Shown: positions 50,350 to 58,626 of the stretch, piece after piece
Layout of the letters: the number at the start of each line of letters is the position of its first letter
How positions within the stretch are numbered: position 1 is the stretch's first letter
From: Actinomadura sp. WMMA1423
GTDB lineage: Bacteria > Actinomycetota > Actinomycetes > Streptosporangiales > Streptosporangiaceae
NCBI RefSeq assembly: GCF_006547145.1
Contig: NZ_CP041244.1
Location: forward strand, 5,766,001 to 5,830,000
Direction of reading: 5' to 3'
DNA: 64,000 nucleotides
Notes under the pieces: model-generated
Databases searched by the model: none
What the model was told of the DNA's origin: nothing
What the model saw: only the letters and a program-made list of their open reading frames with translations
Made by a program: the position numbers and the translations under genes

Positions 50350-50473
50350 CGGTGCGTCCCATCGCTGGCTCGCGCGTGGGCGGCCGTCCCGCTCAGGACC
50401 GCCGAGCCGCCTGCCGCCTGACCGCTCGGCGCCCTCCCGGCCCTGGGCGTGGGCTCGAATCAACAGCTGACGC

Positions 50474-50578
50474 GTCGGAGACCTGAACAATCCGATCGTG
50501 TCGTTCTCTCACTCTTCACTATTGCTTGCCCTCGGGGCCCGGGTGAGTATCTAGGGCAACGACCAGGCATTACGCCTG
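50474..50578. repeat. Right arm of the 105-bp inverted repeat (mirror promoter)
   Basis: The reverse complement of the left arm, facing the hyuA-like gene, whose ATG is 60 bases downstream. TTGCTT (50522) and TATCTA (50548) are weak -35/-10 candidates. The dyad CAGG-CATTACG-CCTG near the end would lie just past the start of transcription, a repressor position. The PucR protein encoded at 58627 is the only regulator in the locus. Confidence 0.85.
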
Positions 50579-50637
50579 AACCGGGCACTCCCGGGGCGCC
50601 GGCCCCGGCCCGGACACCGAGGTGCGGGAGGTGCGGG

Positions 50638-52674
50638 ATGGCATTGCGCGTCGCGGTGGACGTCGGCGGCACCTTCACCGACGTCTGCGTCCTGGGCGAG
50701 CACGGGGAAGCACCCCGCGTGGCCAAGGTTCCGACGACGGCCGGATCTCCGATCGACGGTGTGATGCGGGGCATCGCACAGGCCGGCGCGGACCTGGTCG
50801 ACACCTGGTTCTTCAGCCACGGCACCACCGTCGCGACCAACGCGCTGCTCAACCGGACCTTTCCCCGTGCCGCTCTTGTAACGACCCGTGGATTCCGCGA
50901 CGTGATCGAGATCAGGAGAGGGACGAAGGAGGACCTGTGGGACGCCTACAAGGACGTCGCCCCTCCCTACATCGCGCGCCGCGACCGGCTGGTCGTCACC
51001 GAACGGGTCGACGCGTCCGGCCGGGTGATCGAGCCGCTGGACATGCGCGAGGCCCGCGAACTGGTCGACACGCTCCGGCGCAGGCAGGTGCGGACGGTCG
51101 CCGTCTGCTTCGTCAACTCCTACGTCAACCCGGTGCATGAGATCGCGATGCGGGAGTTCCTGCGCGCGGAGCTGCCCGACGTCGCCGTCTCGGTCTCCAG
51201 CGCCGTGCTGGACGAGATCCTCGAACACGAACGCTTCTCGACCACCGTCGCCAACGCCCTGCTGTCGCCGTTGATCGGCCACTACGCGGCCAGTCTGGAG
51301 CAGAGGCTGGCGGAGTCCGGGTATACCGGCAGGCTCCATCTGATGCACGGCGGCGGAGGCGTGATGACGACGCAGGCCGCGCAGCGGCACGCCGCGCGCC
51401 TCGCGTCCTCCGGGCTTGCCGCAGGCGCGGTGGCGAGCAGGCACATCGCGCTGGCCTGCGGCTATGAGAACTCACTCGGCCTCGACATAGGCGGGACCAG
51501 CGCCGACATCTCCATGGTGTCCGGTGGAGAATTGAAGATCACGCGGAACTGGTCGGTGGACTTCGGGCACCCGATCTGCTTTCCGAACCTCGAGGTGCTG
51601 ACCATCGGAGCCGGCGGCGGCTCGATGGCGTGGGTCGACGACGGCGGTGCGCTGCGCGTCGGCCCGCAGTCGGCCGGCGCGGATCCCGGCCCCGCCTGCT
51701 ACGGGCTCGGCGGCACCGCGGCCACCACGACCGATGCCCAGCTCGTCCTGGGGCAGATCGACACCTCGCTGGCCGCGGGGTCGCAGATCCTCGACGTCGA
51801 GCTCGCCAAGCGGGCCGTGCGCCGGATCGCCAGGGAACTGGGCGGTTCGCTCGAGGACGCCGCGGTCGGCATCCTGCGCGTCGCGTCGGCGAACCTGGCC
51901 GACGCCCTGAAGATCGTGTCGATCCGCCGCGGGCAGGACCCGCGCGACTTCGCGCTCGTCGCCTTCGGCGGCGCCGGCCCCATGCACGCGGTCCACCTGG
52001 CCCGCGAACTCTCCCTCCCGGCGGTCGTGGTCCCACCGCATCCGGGCGTGACCTCGGCGTTCGGGTGCCTGCTGGTCGACATCAGGCACGACTCCAGCGC
52101 CATGTTCATCCGCGAGGCGCACGCGGCCGACCCGTACGAGATCGAATCGACGTTCCTGAGGTTGGAGTCGCACGCCCGAAAGAGCCTCCTCGAGGACGGC
52201 GTCGAGACCGAGCGCATCAGCATCCAGCGGTTCATCGAGATGCGGTACCGCGGGCAGTCGCGCTCGATGCCCATCGCCGTGGACCAGCCGGTCCGGGCGA
52301 TCGACGGCCTGGTCGAGAAGTTCCACGTCCAGCACCGCGGGGAGTTCGGATTCAGCCGCGACCTCTCCGACGTCGATCTCTTCCAGCTGTCGGTCTCGGC
52401 CCTGGGCATCATCGACAAGCCGCGGTTCGGGGTGGCGAGCCGCGGAAACGGGAGGCCGGTCGAACCGGTGGGACGGCGGATGGTCAGGTTCGTCGAGCCG
52501 CGACGCCGGCTGGAGACACCGGTGTACGACCGGTCCGACCTCTACCCCGGCGTCGAGGTCACCGGCCCCGCGGTCATCGCCCAACCCGACGCGACGACGC
52601 TGATACCCCCGGACTGGACGGCGCTCGTCGACCCGATGGAGAACCTGCGCATCTCCATGAACGCGGACAGGTAG
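50638..52674 (+). CDS. hyuA: HyuA-like ATP-dependent hydantoinase/carboxylase subunit
   Basis: A 678-residue protein of the hydantoinase-A/oxoprolinase family. ATG 50638 follows GAGGTGCGGGAGG and places VDVGGTFTDVCV at residues 6-17, the first phosphate loop of the ASKHA ATPase fold. The second is GLDIGGTSADIS near 281. The remaining sequence matches along its length. With HyuB such proteins hydrolyse ATP to open cyclic amides (N-methylhydantoin, oxoproline, lactams) or to carboxylate ketones (acetone, acetophenone). A gamma subunit as in acetone carboxylase is not present. It is first of the rightward operon; the HyuB gene begins 5 bp later. Confidence 0.88.
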   Translation: MALRVAVDVGGTFTDVCVLGEHGEAPRVAKVPTTAGSPIDGVMRGIAQAGADLVDTWFFSHGTTVATNALLNRTFPRAALVTTRGFRDVIEIRRGTKEDLWDAYKDVAPPYIARRDRLVVTERVDASGRVIEPLDMREARELVDTLRRRQVRTVAVCFVNSYVNPVHEIAMREFLRAELPDVAVSVSSAVLDEILEHERFSTTVANALLSPLIGHYAASLEQRLAESGYTGRLHLMHGGGGVMTTQAAQRHAARLASSGLAAGAVASRHIALACGYENSLGLDIGGTSADISMVSGGELKITRNWSVDFGHPICFPNLEVLTIGAGGGSMAWVDDGGALRVGPQSAGADPGPACYGLGGTAATTTDAQLVLGQIDTSLAAGSQILDVELAKRAVRRIARELGGSLEDAAVGILRVASANLADALKIVSIRRGQDPRDFALVAFGGAGPMHAVHLARELSLPAVVVPPHPGVTSAFGCLLVDIRHDSSAMFIREAHAADPYEIESTFLRLESHARKSLLEDGVETERISIQRFIEMRYRGQSRSMPIAVDQPVRAIDGLVEKFHVQHRGEFGFSRDLSDVDLFQLSVSALGIIDKPRFGVASRGNGRPVEPVGRRMVRFVEPRRRLETPVYDRSDLYPGVEVTGPAVIAQPDATTLIPPDWTALVDPMENLRISMNADR

Positions 52675-52679
52675 GCATC

Positions 52680-54680
52680 ATGGCGACCCAGCGGGCACTG
52701 CTGCAGATGATAGAGGACGAGCAGCCGGACGACCTCGACCCCGTGACGGCCGAAGTCCTGCGGAACGCCTTCATGACGGCCGTCGACCTGATGGCCGAAC
52801 AGCTGCTGCGGACCTGCCACTCCTTCGTGATCCACGCACGCGACTTCTCGGGCGGGCTGTGCGATGCCGCGGGCGACACCGTCGCGCAGGGCAGCCGGGA
52901 CGTCGCCGTGCAGGTGGGAACGTTGCACTTCGCTGCGAAAGCGGTGCTCGAGGCATTCCGCGGCGACATCTATGAGGGCGACGTATTCATCCTCAACGAT
53001 CCGTACAGCGGTGGCACGCACTTCAACGACGTCAGGGTCCTGCGGCCGATCTTCAGCGAGGGCGCGCTGATCGCCGTCGCCCAGTGCAACGGCCACTGGG
53101 CCGATGTCGGCGGGTCCGCGACCGGCTCCTTCGACCCCAGCGCGACGGAGCACTTCGGGGAGGGGCTCCGGATCACCCCGGTCCGGATCTGGTCGCGCGG
53201 ACGCTACCTGGCGGACGTCGGACGGCTCATCGCGTCGAACACCCGGTCCCCGGAGGACGCCGAAGGGGATCTGCGCGCACAGGCCGAGGCGACCCGGGTC
53301 TGCGAGCGCGAGGTCCACCGGCTGATCGAGCGCTACGGCCGGCGGACGGTCATCGCGGCGTTCGGGGCGTCCCAGGCCTATGTCGAACGCGTCGTGCGCC
53401 GGCGGCTGTCGAAGCTGCCCGACGGGTCGTGGGAAGCGGAGGACTACATCGACGGCGACCCGGGCGCGGGTGAAGGCCTGGTCCCGATCAGGGTGCGGAT
53501 GCGGATCTCCGGGGACGGCGTCCACTACGACCTCGGCGGATCGCATCCCGCCATCGGAAGCTTTCTCAATTCGGCGTTCGGGGGCAGCTTCTCCGCCGTG
53601 ATCGCGGGAACCAAGACCTTCTTTCCCGACGTGCCGCTCAATTCCGGCTTCTACCGGGCCGTCACGGTGGACTTCGGCCCGCGCGGGACGGTGGTCAACG
53701 CGTCCTGGCCCACCGCGGTCACCGGATTCTACGCGGGGCCCTACGAGAAGATCGTGAACGCCATCTTCCGGATCTGGTCCCAGATCATGCCGGAGCGCGC
53801 GATCGCCACGTCCTTCAACCTCGAATACCTGCTCCTCGGCGGAAGGGACGTGCGCCACCACGGCCAGGAGCAGTTCATGTACTACGACTGGATGGCCGGC
53901 GGCTGGGGCGGGCGCAACGGGCGGGACGGATCCAGCGCCACGGCGTCGATCTTCGGAGTCGGCCACGCCCTGCAGTCGACGGAGATGCAGGAGCTCACCT
54001 CTCCCATCGTGACCCGCACCTGCGAGCTGAAGACCGACTCGGGCGGGCCGGGCGAATTTCGCGGCGGGCTCGGAATGGTGAAGGAGGTGATCCTCACCGA
54101 CTGCGAGGGAGCGGTCATGTCCTACTGCTCCGACCGCGCCAGATCGGTGATCATCGGCAGCCTCGGCGGGTCGCCCAGTTGCCCCCACGGCCTGTGGGTC
54201 AACCCGGGTGCCGGCGGCGAGAGGTACTTGGGCGCCCTCGCGTCGCGGGTCCCGGTCGTCCCCGGTGACTCGCTGGAGCGGCCGTCGGCCGGCGGTGGCG
54301 GATACGGCGATCCCCTGCGCCGGGCCCCGCGGTCCGTCCGCGAGGACGTCATCGACGGCTATGTCTCGATCGACCGGGCCCGCAAGGACTACGGCGTGGT
54401 GGTGGTGCGCGATGCGGACGACCCGGACCTGTACCGGGTGGACGAGGTCGCGACCGCCGCCGAGCGCCGGAGACTGCGGGCGACCCGGGTGGACCTCCTG
54501 GAGACCGACCCGGTGCGCGTCGCCCAGCGGTACAGGGACGGCGAGCTGACCGCCTACGACCTCGTCCGGCAGTACGGCGTGATCGTCGACTGGGGCTCGG
54601 GCGAGCTCCTTGCCGAAACAACCGAGAAATACCGCGCGATCCTGCGCGAGCGCTGCTGCTCGCATTGGCCTGCCGAGTAG
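52680..54680 (+). CDS. hyuB: HyuB-like ATP-dependent hydantoinase/carboxylase subunit
   Basis: A 666-residue protein of the hydantoinase-B family, starting at MATQRALLQM five bases after HyuA. It has the family sequence DPVTAEVLRNAFMTAVDLMAEQL, SFVIHARDFSGGLCDAAG, then ILNDPYSGGTHFND, and TRTCELKTDSGGPGEFRGG near residue 460. This subunit holds the substrate and completes hydrolysis or carboxylation after HyuA phosphorylates it. Length fits the hydantoinase group better than acetone carboxylase alpha, which is about 100 residues longer. It precedes the monooxygenase genes by 77 bp. Confidence 0.88.
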   Translation: MATQRALLQMIEDEQPDDLDPVTAEVLRNAFMTAVDLMAEQLLRTCHSFVIHARDFSGGLCDAAGDTVAQGSRDVAVQVGTLHFAAKAVLEAFRGDIYEGDVFILNDPYSGGTHFNDVRVLRPIFSEGALIAVAQCNGHWADVGGSATGSFDPSATEHFGEGLRITPVRIWSRGRYLADVGRLIASNTRSPEDAEGDLRAQAEATRVCEREVHRLIERYGRRTVIAAFGASQAYVERVVRRRLSKLPDGSWEAEDYIDGDPGAGEGLVPIRVRMRISGDGVHYDLGGSHPAIGSFLNSAFGGSFSAVIAGTKTFFPDVPLNSGFYRAVTVDFGPRGTVVNASWPTAVTGFYAGPYEKIVNAIFRIWSQIMPERAIATSFNLEYLLLGGRDVRHHGQEQFMYYDWMAGGWGGRNGRDGSSATASIFGVGHALQSTEMQELTSPIVTRTCELKTDSGGPGEFRGGLGMVKEVILTDCEGAVMSYCSDRARSVIIGSLGGSPSCPHGLWVNPGAGGERYLGALASRVPVVPGDSLERPSAGGGGYGDPLRRAPRSVREDVIDGYVSIDRARKDYGVVVVRDADDPDLYRVDEVATAAERRRLRATRVDLLETDPVRVAQRYRDGELTAYDLVRQYGVIVDWGSGELLAETTEKYRAILRERCCSHWPAE

Positions 54681-54757
54681 CGGCGCAAAACCCCTTATAG
54701 ATCATGTCGCCATTCCCGGGCGTGAGCGCGCGGGAAAATCGAGAGGAGCGGTTCCCC

Positions 54758-56233
54758 ATGGCGCTGCTGGAACGATCAAGTTGGTACGACATCGCCCGCG
54801 ACACGAACTGGACGCCGCGGTACGTCGAGATGGACGAGCTGTTCCCGCCGGACCAGAGCGACCCTTACGGGATTCCGGTCGAGGAGTGGGAATCGTTCGA
54901 CGAGCCCTACAAGGTCTCGTACCGCGAGTACGTGAGCGTGCAGCGCGAGAAGGACGCGGGCGCCTACTCGGTGAAGGCGGCGCTCGCCCGGTCCCGCTAC
55001 TACGAGGACGCCGACCCCGCCTACCTCAGCATGCTCAAGCTGCACTATGGGGCGATCGCCCTGTCGGAGTACGCGGCGTGCCAGTCCGACGCCCGGATGA
55101 CCCGTTTCTCGAAGGCCCCGGGAATGCGGAACATGGCGACCTTCGGCATGCTCGACGAGATGCGGCACGGACAGATCCAGCTGTACTTCCCGCACCAGCT
55201 GGTGACCCTCGACCGCCAGTTCGACTGGGCCCACCAGGCGCACCACAGCAAGAACTGGGCCGCGATCGCCGGCCGGCACGCGCTCGACGACGTGATGATG
55301 ACCCGGGACGCGGTGACGACCTCGGTCATGCTCAACTTCGCGTTCGAGACCGGCCTGACGAACATCCAGATGATCGGCCTGTCGGCGGACGCGGCCAACA
55401 TGGGCGACTACACGTTCTCCAACCTGATCACCAGCATCCAGTCCGACGAGGCGCGGCACGCGCAGATCGGCACCCCGGTCCTGGAGATCATGATCAGGAA
55501 CGGGCGGAAGGCGGAGGCGCAGCAGGCCGTCGACATCGCCTTCTGGCGCATCCACCGGCTCTTCGCGATCCTCACCGGCATCCCGATGGACTACTGGATC
55601 CCGCTCGACAAGCGCGACCGCTCCTTCAAGGAGTACATGACCGAGTTCGTCGGCGAGCAGTTCGAGCGCCAGCTGCTCGACCTCGGGCTGGAGCGTCCGT
55701 GGTACTGGGACATCTTCCTCGAGGACGTCGAGACCCACCACCACTGCCAGGCGGCCGCGACGTGGGCGTGGCGCAACACGCTGTGGTGGAACCCGACGGG
55801 CAACGTCGGCCCCCGCGAGCGGGCCTGGCTGGAGAGCAAGTACCCCGGCTGGAACGACACGTTCGGACGCTACTGGGACGTGATCATCGAGAACATCCGC
55901 GCGGGGCACCCGGAGAAGTCCGAGGCGATCGGGATGCCGGCCATCTGCAACATGTGCCAGATCCCGATCTCGAACAAGGGCGGCACGGTCTGGCAGGCCC
56001 GCGCGCACCAACTGGACCACGAAGGCCGGCTGTACAGCTTCTGCAGCACCGTCTGCAAGTGGATCTTCGAGCTCGAGCCCGACCGGTACAAGACCTTCGA
56101 CACCATCGCCGACCGGATGTACAACGGCGAGATCTCCCCCAACACGCCGGAGAACATCCTCAGGTACATGGGCGCCGGCGTCATCAGCCCCGGCGGGACC
56201 GACGCGCACGACCTGGCCTGGGCGCACGCCTGA
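54758..56233 (+). CDS. tmoA: Diiron monooxygenase hydroxylase alpha subunit (TmoA/IsoA-like)
   Basis: A 491-residue catalytic subunit of a toluene-4-monooxygenase-type enzyme. ATG 54758 follows AGAGGAG. The six iron ligands fall at Glu104, Glu134, His137, Glu197, Glu231 and His234, the TmoA numbering, in LSEYAA, LDEMRHG, FETGLTN and SDEARHA. Thr201 is kept. Pocket positions given for TmoA differ: 103 is Ser (Gly), 176 Leu (Phe), 205 Met (Phe), so the cavity is larger. The end carries CNMC and FCSTVC, a YHS-like metal site absent from TmoA. Substrates in this family include aromatics and alkenes. Confidence 0.93.
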   Translation: MALLERSSWYDIARDTNWTPRYVEMDELFPPDQSDPYGIPVEEWESFDEPYKVSYREYVSVQREKDAGAYSVKAALARSRYYEDADPAYLSMLKLHYGAIALSEYAACQSDARMTRFSKAPGMRNMATFGMLDEMRHGQIQLYFPHQLVTLDRQFDWAHQAHHSKNWAAIAGRHALDDVMMTRDAVTTSVMLNFAFETGLTNIQMIGLSADAANMGDYTFSNLITSIQSDEARHAQIGTPVLEIMIRNGRKAEAQQAVDIAFWRIHRLFAILTGIPMDYWIPLDKRDRSFKEYMTEFVGEQFERQLLDLGLERPWYWDIFLEDVETHHHCQAAATWAWRNTLWWNPTGNVGPRERAWLESKYPGWNDTFGRYWDVIIENIRAGHPEKSEAIGMPAICNMCQIPISNKGGTVWQARAHQLDHEGRLYSFCSTVCKWIFELEPDRYKTFDTIADRMYNGEISPNTPENILRYMGAGVISPGGTDAHDLAWAHA

Positions 56234-56261
56234 CGGCACGCCCCCGCCCCCCGCCCGGCCC

Positions 56262-56287
56262 GGGGCGCGGGCCGCGGCCCGCGCCCC
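56262..56287 (+). promoter_or_regulatory. Intercistronic stem-loop between alpha- and gamma-subunit genes
   Basis: GGGGCGCGGGCC and GGCCCGCGCCCC form a perfect 12-bp stem with a 2-base loop in the 86-base gap after the alpha gene. There is no T-run. It may protect the 3' end of the alpha-subunit message or partly stop transcription, so that alpha is made in excess of the small subunits. Confidence 0.55.
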
Positions 56288-56319
56288 CGGCCGTCGCTCA
56301 GGAACGAGAGGAGACCCAG

Positions 56320-56598
56320 ATGTCGACGCCCCTTGCCGTGATCGGACGGCTCCAGTACGACGCCCACACCCGGATCATCGACGTCGAGACCGGCTACACG
56401 ATGGACCAGGTCGTGGAGGCCTGCCTGGCCCCCGCGGTGGGTTACCAGGCCCGCCACCCCAAGCCGGGCGCGACCCTGCTGGTGCGGCTGACCACCGACA
56501 CCGACGACGCGGCGCCCTTCCCGCGGACGATGACGGTCGAGGAGGCCGGGCTCCGGCACTTCCAGCAGATCGACGTGTTCGTGGCGGAGGGGGAGTGA
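56320..56598 (+). CDS. tmoB: Monooxygenase gamma subunit (TmoB-like)
   Basis: A 92-residue small hydroxylase subunit starting at MSTPLAVIGRL after AACGAGAGGAG. Residues TRIIDVETGYTMDQVVEACLAPAVGYQ and the closing QQIDVFVAEGE follow the TmoB ubiquitin-like fold. It packs against the alpha subunit in the (alpha-beta-gamma)2 hydroxylase. It has no metal site. Its stop overlaps the GTG of the Rieske ferredoxin gene (GTGA). Confidence 0.88.
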   Translation: MSTPLAVIGRLQYDAHTRIIDVETGYTMDQVVEACLAPAVGYQARHPKPGATLLVRLTTDTDDAAPFPRTMTVEEAGLRHFQQIDVFVAEGE

Positions 56599-57023
56599 AC
56601 GGCGCCGGGTCCGCCGACCCTTCCGCGGGGGGCGGGTCGGCGGACCGGCGCACGGAGGGCGGGGCCCGGACGGCCTCCGCGCCGGAGGCCGAGTTCCACG
56701 CGGTCTGCGCGGAGGACGACCTGTGGGCGGGGGAGATGCGGCCCTGCTCGGTCGCCGGTGTCAAGGTGCTCCTGCTGCGTACCGATGACGGTGACATCCG
56801 CGCCCTGCAAAGCATTTGCCCGCACCAGGAGCACCCGCTCGAGAACGGCGACTTCGACGGCACGACTCTGACCTGCGCGGCCCATCTCTGGGAATTCGAC
56901 GCGTGCTCGGGAAGGGGCGTGAATCCGGACGACGCGGAACTCACCCGGTACCCGGTCAAGGTCCACGAAGGCGATGTCCTCGTGTCGGTCAAGGGAATCA
57001 AGCCAAAGTACTCGCACGCCTGA
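56595..57023 (+). CDS. tmoC: Rieske ferredoxin of the monooxygenase (TmoC-like)
   Basis: A 142-residue Rieske 2Fe-2S protein. The cluster ligands are CPH and CAAH, 18 residues apart, in the pattern of TmoC (ICPHQEHPLENG, then TCAAHLWEFD), followed by GVNPDDAELTRYPVKV. The start at GTG 56595 overlaps the gamma gene and gives about 30 extra residues, rich in Gly, Ala and Asp, before the core at about residue 32 (AEFHAVCAEDDLW); TmoC begins there. It carries electrons from a reductase, probably that at 45145, to the diiron centre. Confidence 0.92.
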   Translation: MNGAGSADPSAGGGSADRRTEGGARTASAPEAEFHAVCAEDDLWAGEMRPCSVAGVKVLLLRTDDGDIRALQSICPHQEHPLENGDFDGTTLTCAAHLWEFDACSGRGVNPDDAELTRYPVKVHEGDVLVSVKGIKPKYSHA

Positions 57024-57069
57024 GACGGTGACCGCCGATCACCGCATCGAGGCGAGAACAGGAAAGAAC

Positions 57070-57378
57070 ATGACCACCACACCGGTGCGCGGCGGGTCGA
57101 ATCTCGCCGGCCCGCTGCTTCGCGGCGGCGACATCTCCGTCGTGGCCGTCGAGGCGATCGAGCAGGACAACCCGGAGAAGGAGATCCACGTCGCCGACCA
57201 CCGGACCTACGTCCGGGTCGAGGCGGAAGGGGGTCTGGTGATCCGGCGCCGGACGATGGAGCAGCTGCTCGGCCGCGCGTTCTCGATGCAGGAACTGGAG
57301 GTCAGCCTGACCGGCTACTCCGGCCAGATCGAGACGCACGACGAATACATGCGCTGGTACTTCATGAAGCAGTCCTGA
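57070..57378 (+). CDS. tmoD: Monooxygenase effector protein (TmoD-like)
   Basis: A 102-residue effector (coupling) protein starting at MTTTPVRGG. It has no cofactor motif. Residues SNLAGPLLRGGDISVVAVEAIEQDN and GGLVIRRRTMEQLLGRAFSM follow the TmoD fold, with the C-terminal YSGQIETHDEYMRWYF. Effectors bind the hydroxylase over the active site and tune oxygen activation. ATG 57070 follows AACAGGAAAGA. The beta-subunit gene begins 40 bp later. Confidence 0.9.
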   Translation: MTTTPVRGGSNLAGPLLRGGDISVVAVEAIEQDNPEKEIHVADHRTYVRVEAEGGLVIRRRTMEQLLGRAFSMQELEVSLTGYSGQIETHDEYMRWYFMKQS

Positions 57379-57418
57379 CGCCCACCCTCCCGCAAGGAAA
57401 AGGACCGAGGAGAAACCC

Positions 57419-58435
57419 ATGAGCGATGCCAACGACGTCTCCAGGCCATTGAAGACGTGGAGTCACCTCGCGAAGAACCGGCGCCGGCCGACCGAGTACG
57501 AGATCGTCTCCACCAAACTGCTCTGGAGCACCGACGACGAAGCCCCCTGGGCCATGGGTCCGGAGGTGCCGCTGAGCAAGTGGTACGTCCAGTACCGCAA
57601 TGAGTCGCCCCTCAGGCATGCCGACTGGGACGGTTTCCGGGATCCCGACCAGATCGTCTACCGGACGTACAACATGATCCAGGACGGCCAGGAGTCGCAT
57701 GTCGACGGCCTGCTCGACGACCACAGCAAGAACGAGCACGACAGCGGGCTGTCCGAGGAGTGGGTCGCCCAGTTGGCGCGCCTCTACACGCCCGGCCGGT
57801 ACCTGCTGCACACGGTGCAGATGTCGGCCGCCTACCTCGCGGCCCTCGCACCGTCGAGCACGATCGAGAACTGCTTCATCTTCGAGTCGGGGGACCACCT
57901 GCGGTGGGTCTCGCGCGTGGCCTACCGGACGGCGGAACTCGCCACCGCCCACCCCTCGGTCGGGTTCGGCCGGCAGGAACGCGCCCGCTGGGAGGACGAC
58001 GAGGCGTGGCAGGGCTTCCGGGAGCTGATGGAGCGCGCCCTCGTCGCGTGGGACTGGGCGGAGCAGTTCGTCGCGGTGAACCTCGTGGCCCGGCCGGCGA
58101 TCGACGCGGCCATGCTCCGGGCGCTCGCGGCCGTCGCGCAGGAGAACGGGGACACGCTGCTGGCCCTGCTGTGCCGTGCCCAACTCGTCGACAGCGATCG
58201 GACCCAGAAGTGGTCGCGGGCGCTCGTGGACTACGCCTTGGAATCCGATGACCACGGGAGGGCGAACCGCGACCTGATCCGAGGCTGGCTCGACAAGTGG
58301 GGCACGCTCGGCGACCAGGCCATCGACGCGTACTGCGACGCGCTGGTGCCGGGGAGCGACCTCGGCGCGGAGGTGAAGAGGACGGCGGCGAGCGCCCGGG
58401 CCTCGCTCGTCCAGGAGCCGGCCGCAGCCCGATAA
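57419..58435 (+). CDS. tmoE: Monooxygenase hydroxylase beta subunit (TmoE-like)
   Basis: A 338-residue helical subunit starting after ACCGAGGAGAAACCC. It resembles the alpha-subunit fold but lacks the iron ligands, as expected for beta. Landmarks are LKTWSHLAKNRRRPTEYEI, RNESPLRHADWDGFRDPDQIVYRTYNMIQDGQE and QMSAAYLAALAPSSTIENCF. It completes the five structural subunits in the order alpha, gamma, ferredoxin, effector, beta, as in tmoABCDE. The sixth gene of that group, the reductase tmoF, is absent here. Confidence 0.9.
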   Translation: MSDANDVSRPLKTWSHLAKNRRRPTEYEIVSTKLLWSTDDEAPWAMGPEVPLSKWYVQYRNESPLRHADWDGFRDPDQIVYRTYNMIQDGQESHVDGLLDDHSKNEHDSGLSEEWVAQLARLYTPGRYLLHTVQMSAAYLAALAPSSTIENCFIFESGDHLRWVSRVAYRTAELATAHPSVGFGRQERARWEDDEAWQGFRELMERALVAWDWAEQFVAVNLVARPAIDAAMLRALAAVAQENGDTLLALLCRAQLVDSDRTQKWSRALVDYALESDDHGRANRDLIRGWLDKWGTLGDQAIDAYCDALVPGSDLGAEVKRTAASARASLVQEPAAAR

Positions 58436-58444
58436 CCCGGTCGC

Positions 58445-58515
58445 ACCGGACCGGTCTCCGAGAGGCCGTTCGCGGTGGCGTGACCCCGCGGGCCACGCCA
58501 CCGGGCCGGTCCGGT
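58445..58515 (+). terminator. Nested stem-loops between beta-subunit gene and regulator gene
   Basis: An outer 10-bp stem (ACCGGACCGG with CCGGTCCGGT) encloses an inner perfect 9-bp stem (GGTGGCGTG with CACGCCACC, 11-base loop). It lies in the 190-bp gap after the beta gene. It probably ends the structural operon, so the PucR gene would have its own promoter or receive only read-through. Confidence 0.65.
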
Positions 58516-58626
58516 TCCCGCCCGGGTTCAGCCTCCTGACCAGCGAGATCAGGGATGGATCGAACCCGCCGCACGCCGTAGAGTGTCGAGAACGCTCCCG
58601 TCAACGTGTCGTTTAGGACGAGTGCG

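Noticed and set aside
50522..50553. Sigma-54-type promoter in the mirror region because of TTGCTT
   Set aside because: There is no GG element ten bases upstream of the GC, and actinomycetes generally lack this sigma factor.
50245..50578. Ends of an insertion sequence
   Set aside because: The arms enclose only 124 bp without a transposase, and both lie directly before start codons, so a duplicated promoter explains them better.
50638..54680. Acetone or acetophenone carboxylase as a firm name for the HyuAB pair
   Set aside because: No gamma subunit is encoded and the B subunit is shorter than in acetone carboxylase. Carboxylation remains possible but cannot be preferred over amide-ring opening.
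54758..58435. Phenol hydroxylase or soluble methane/propane monooxygenase
   Set aside because: The gene order, the Rieske ferredoxin and the iron-ligand numbering all match the four-component toluene/alkene group; the other groups lack a Rieske protein.
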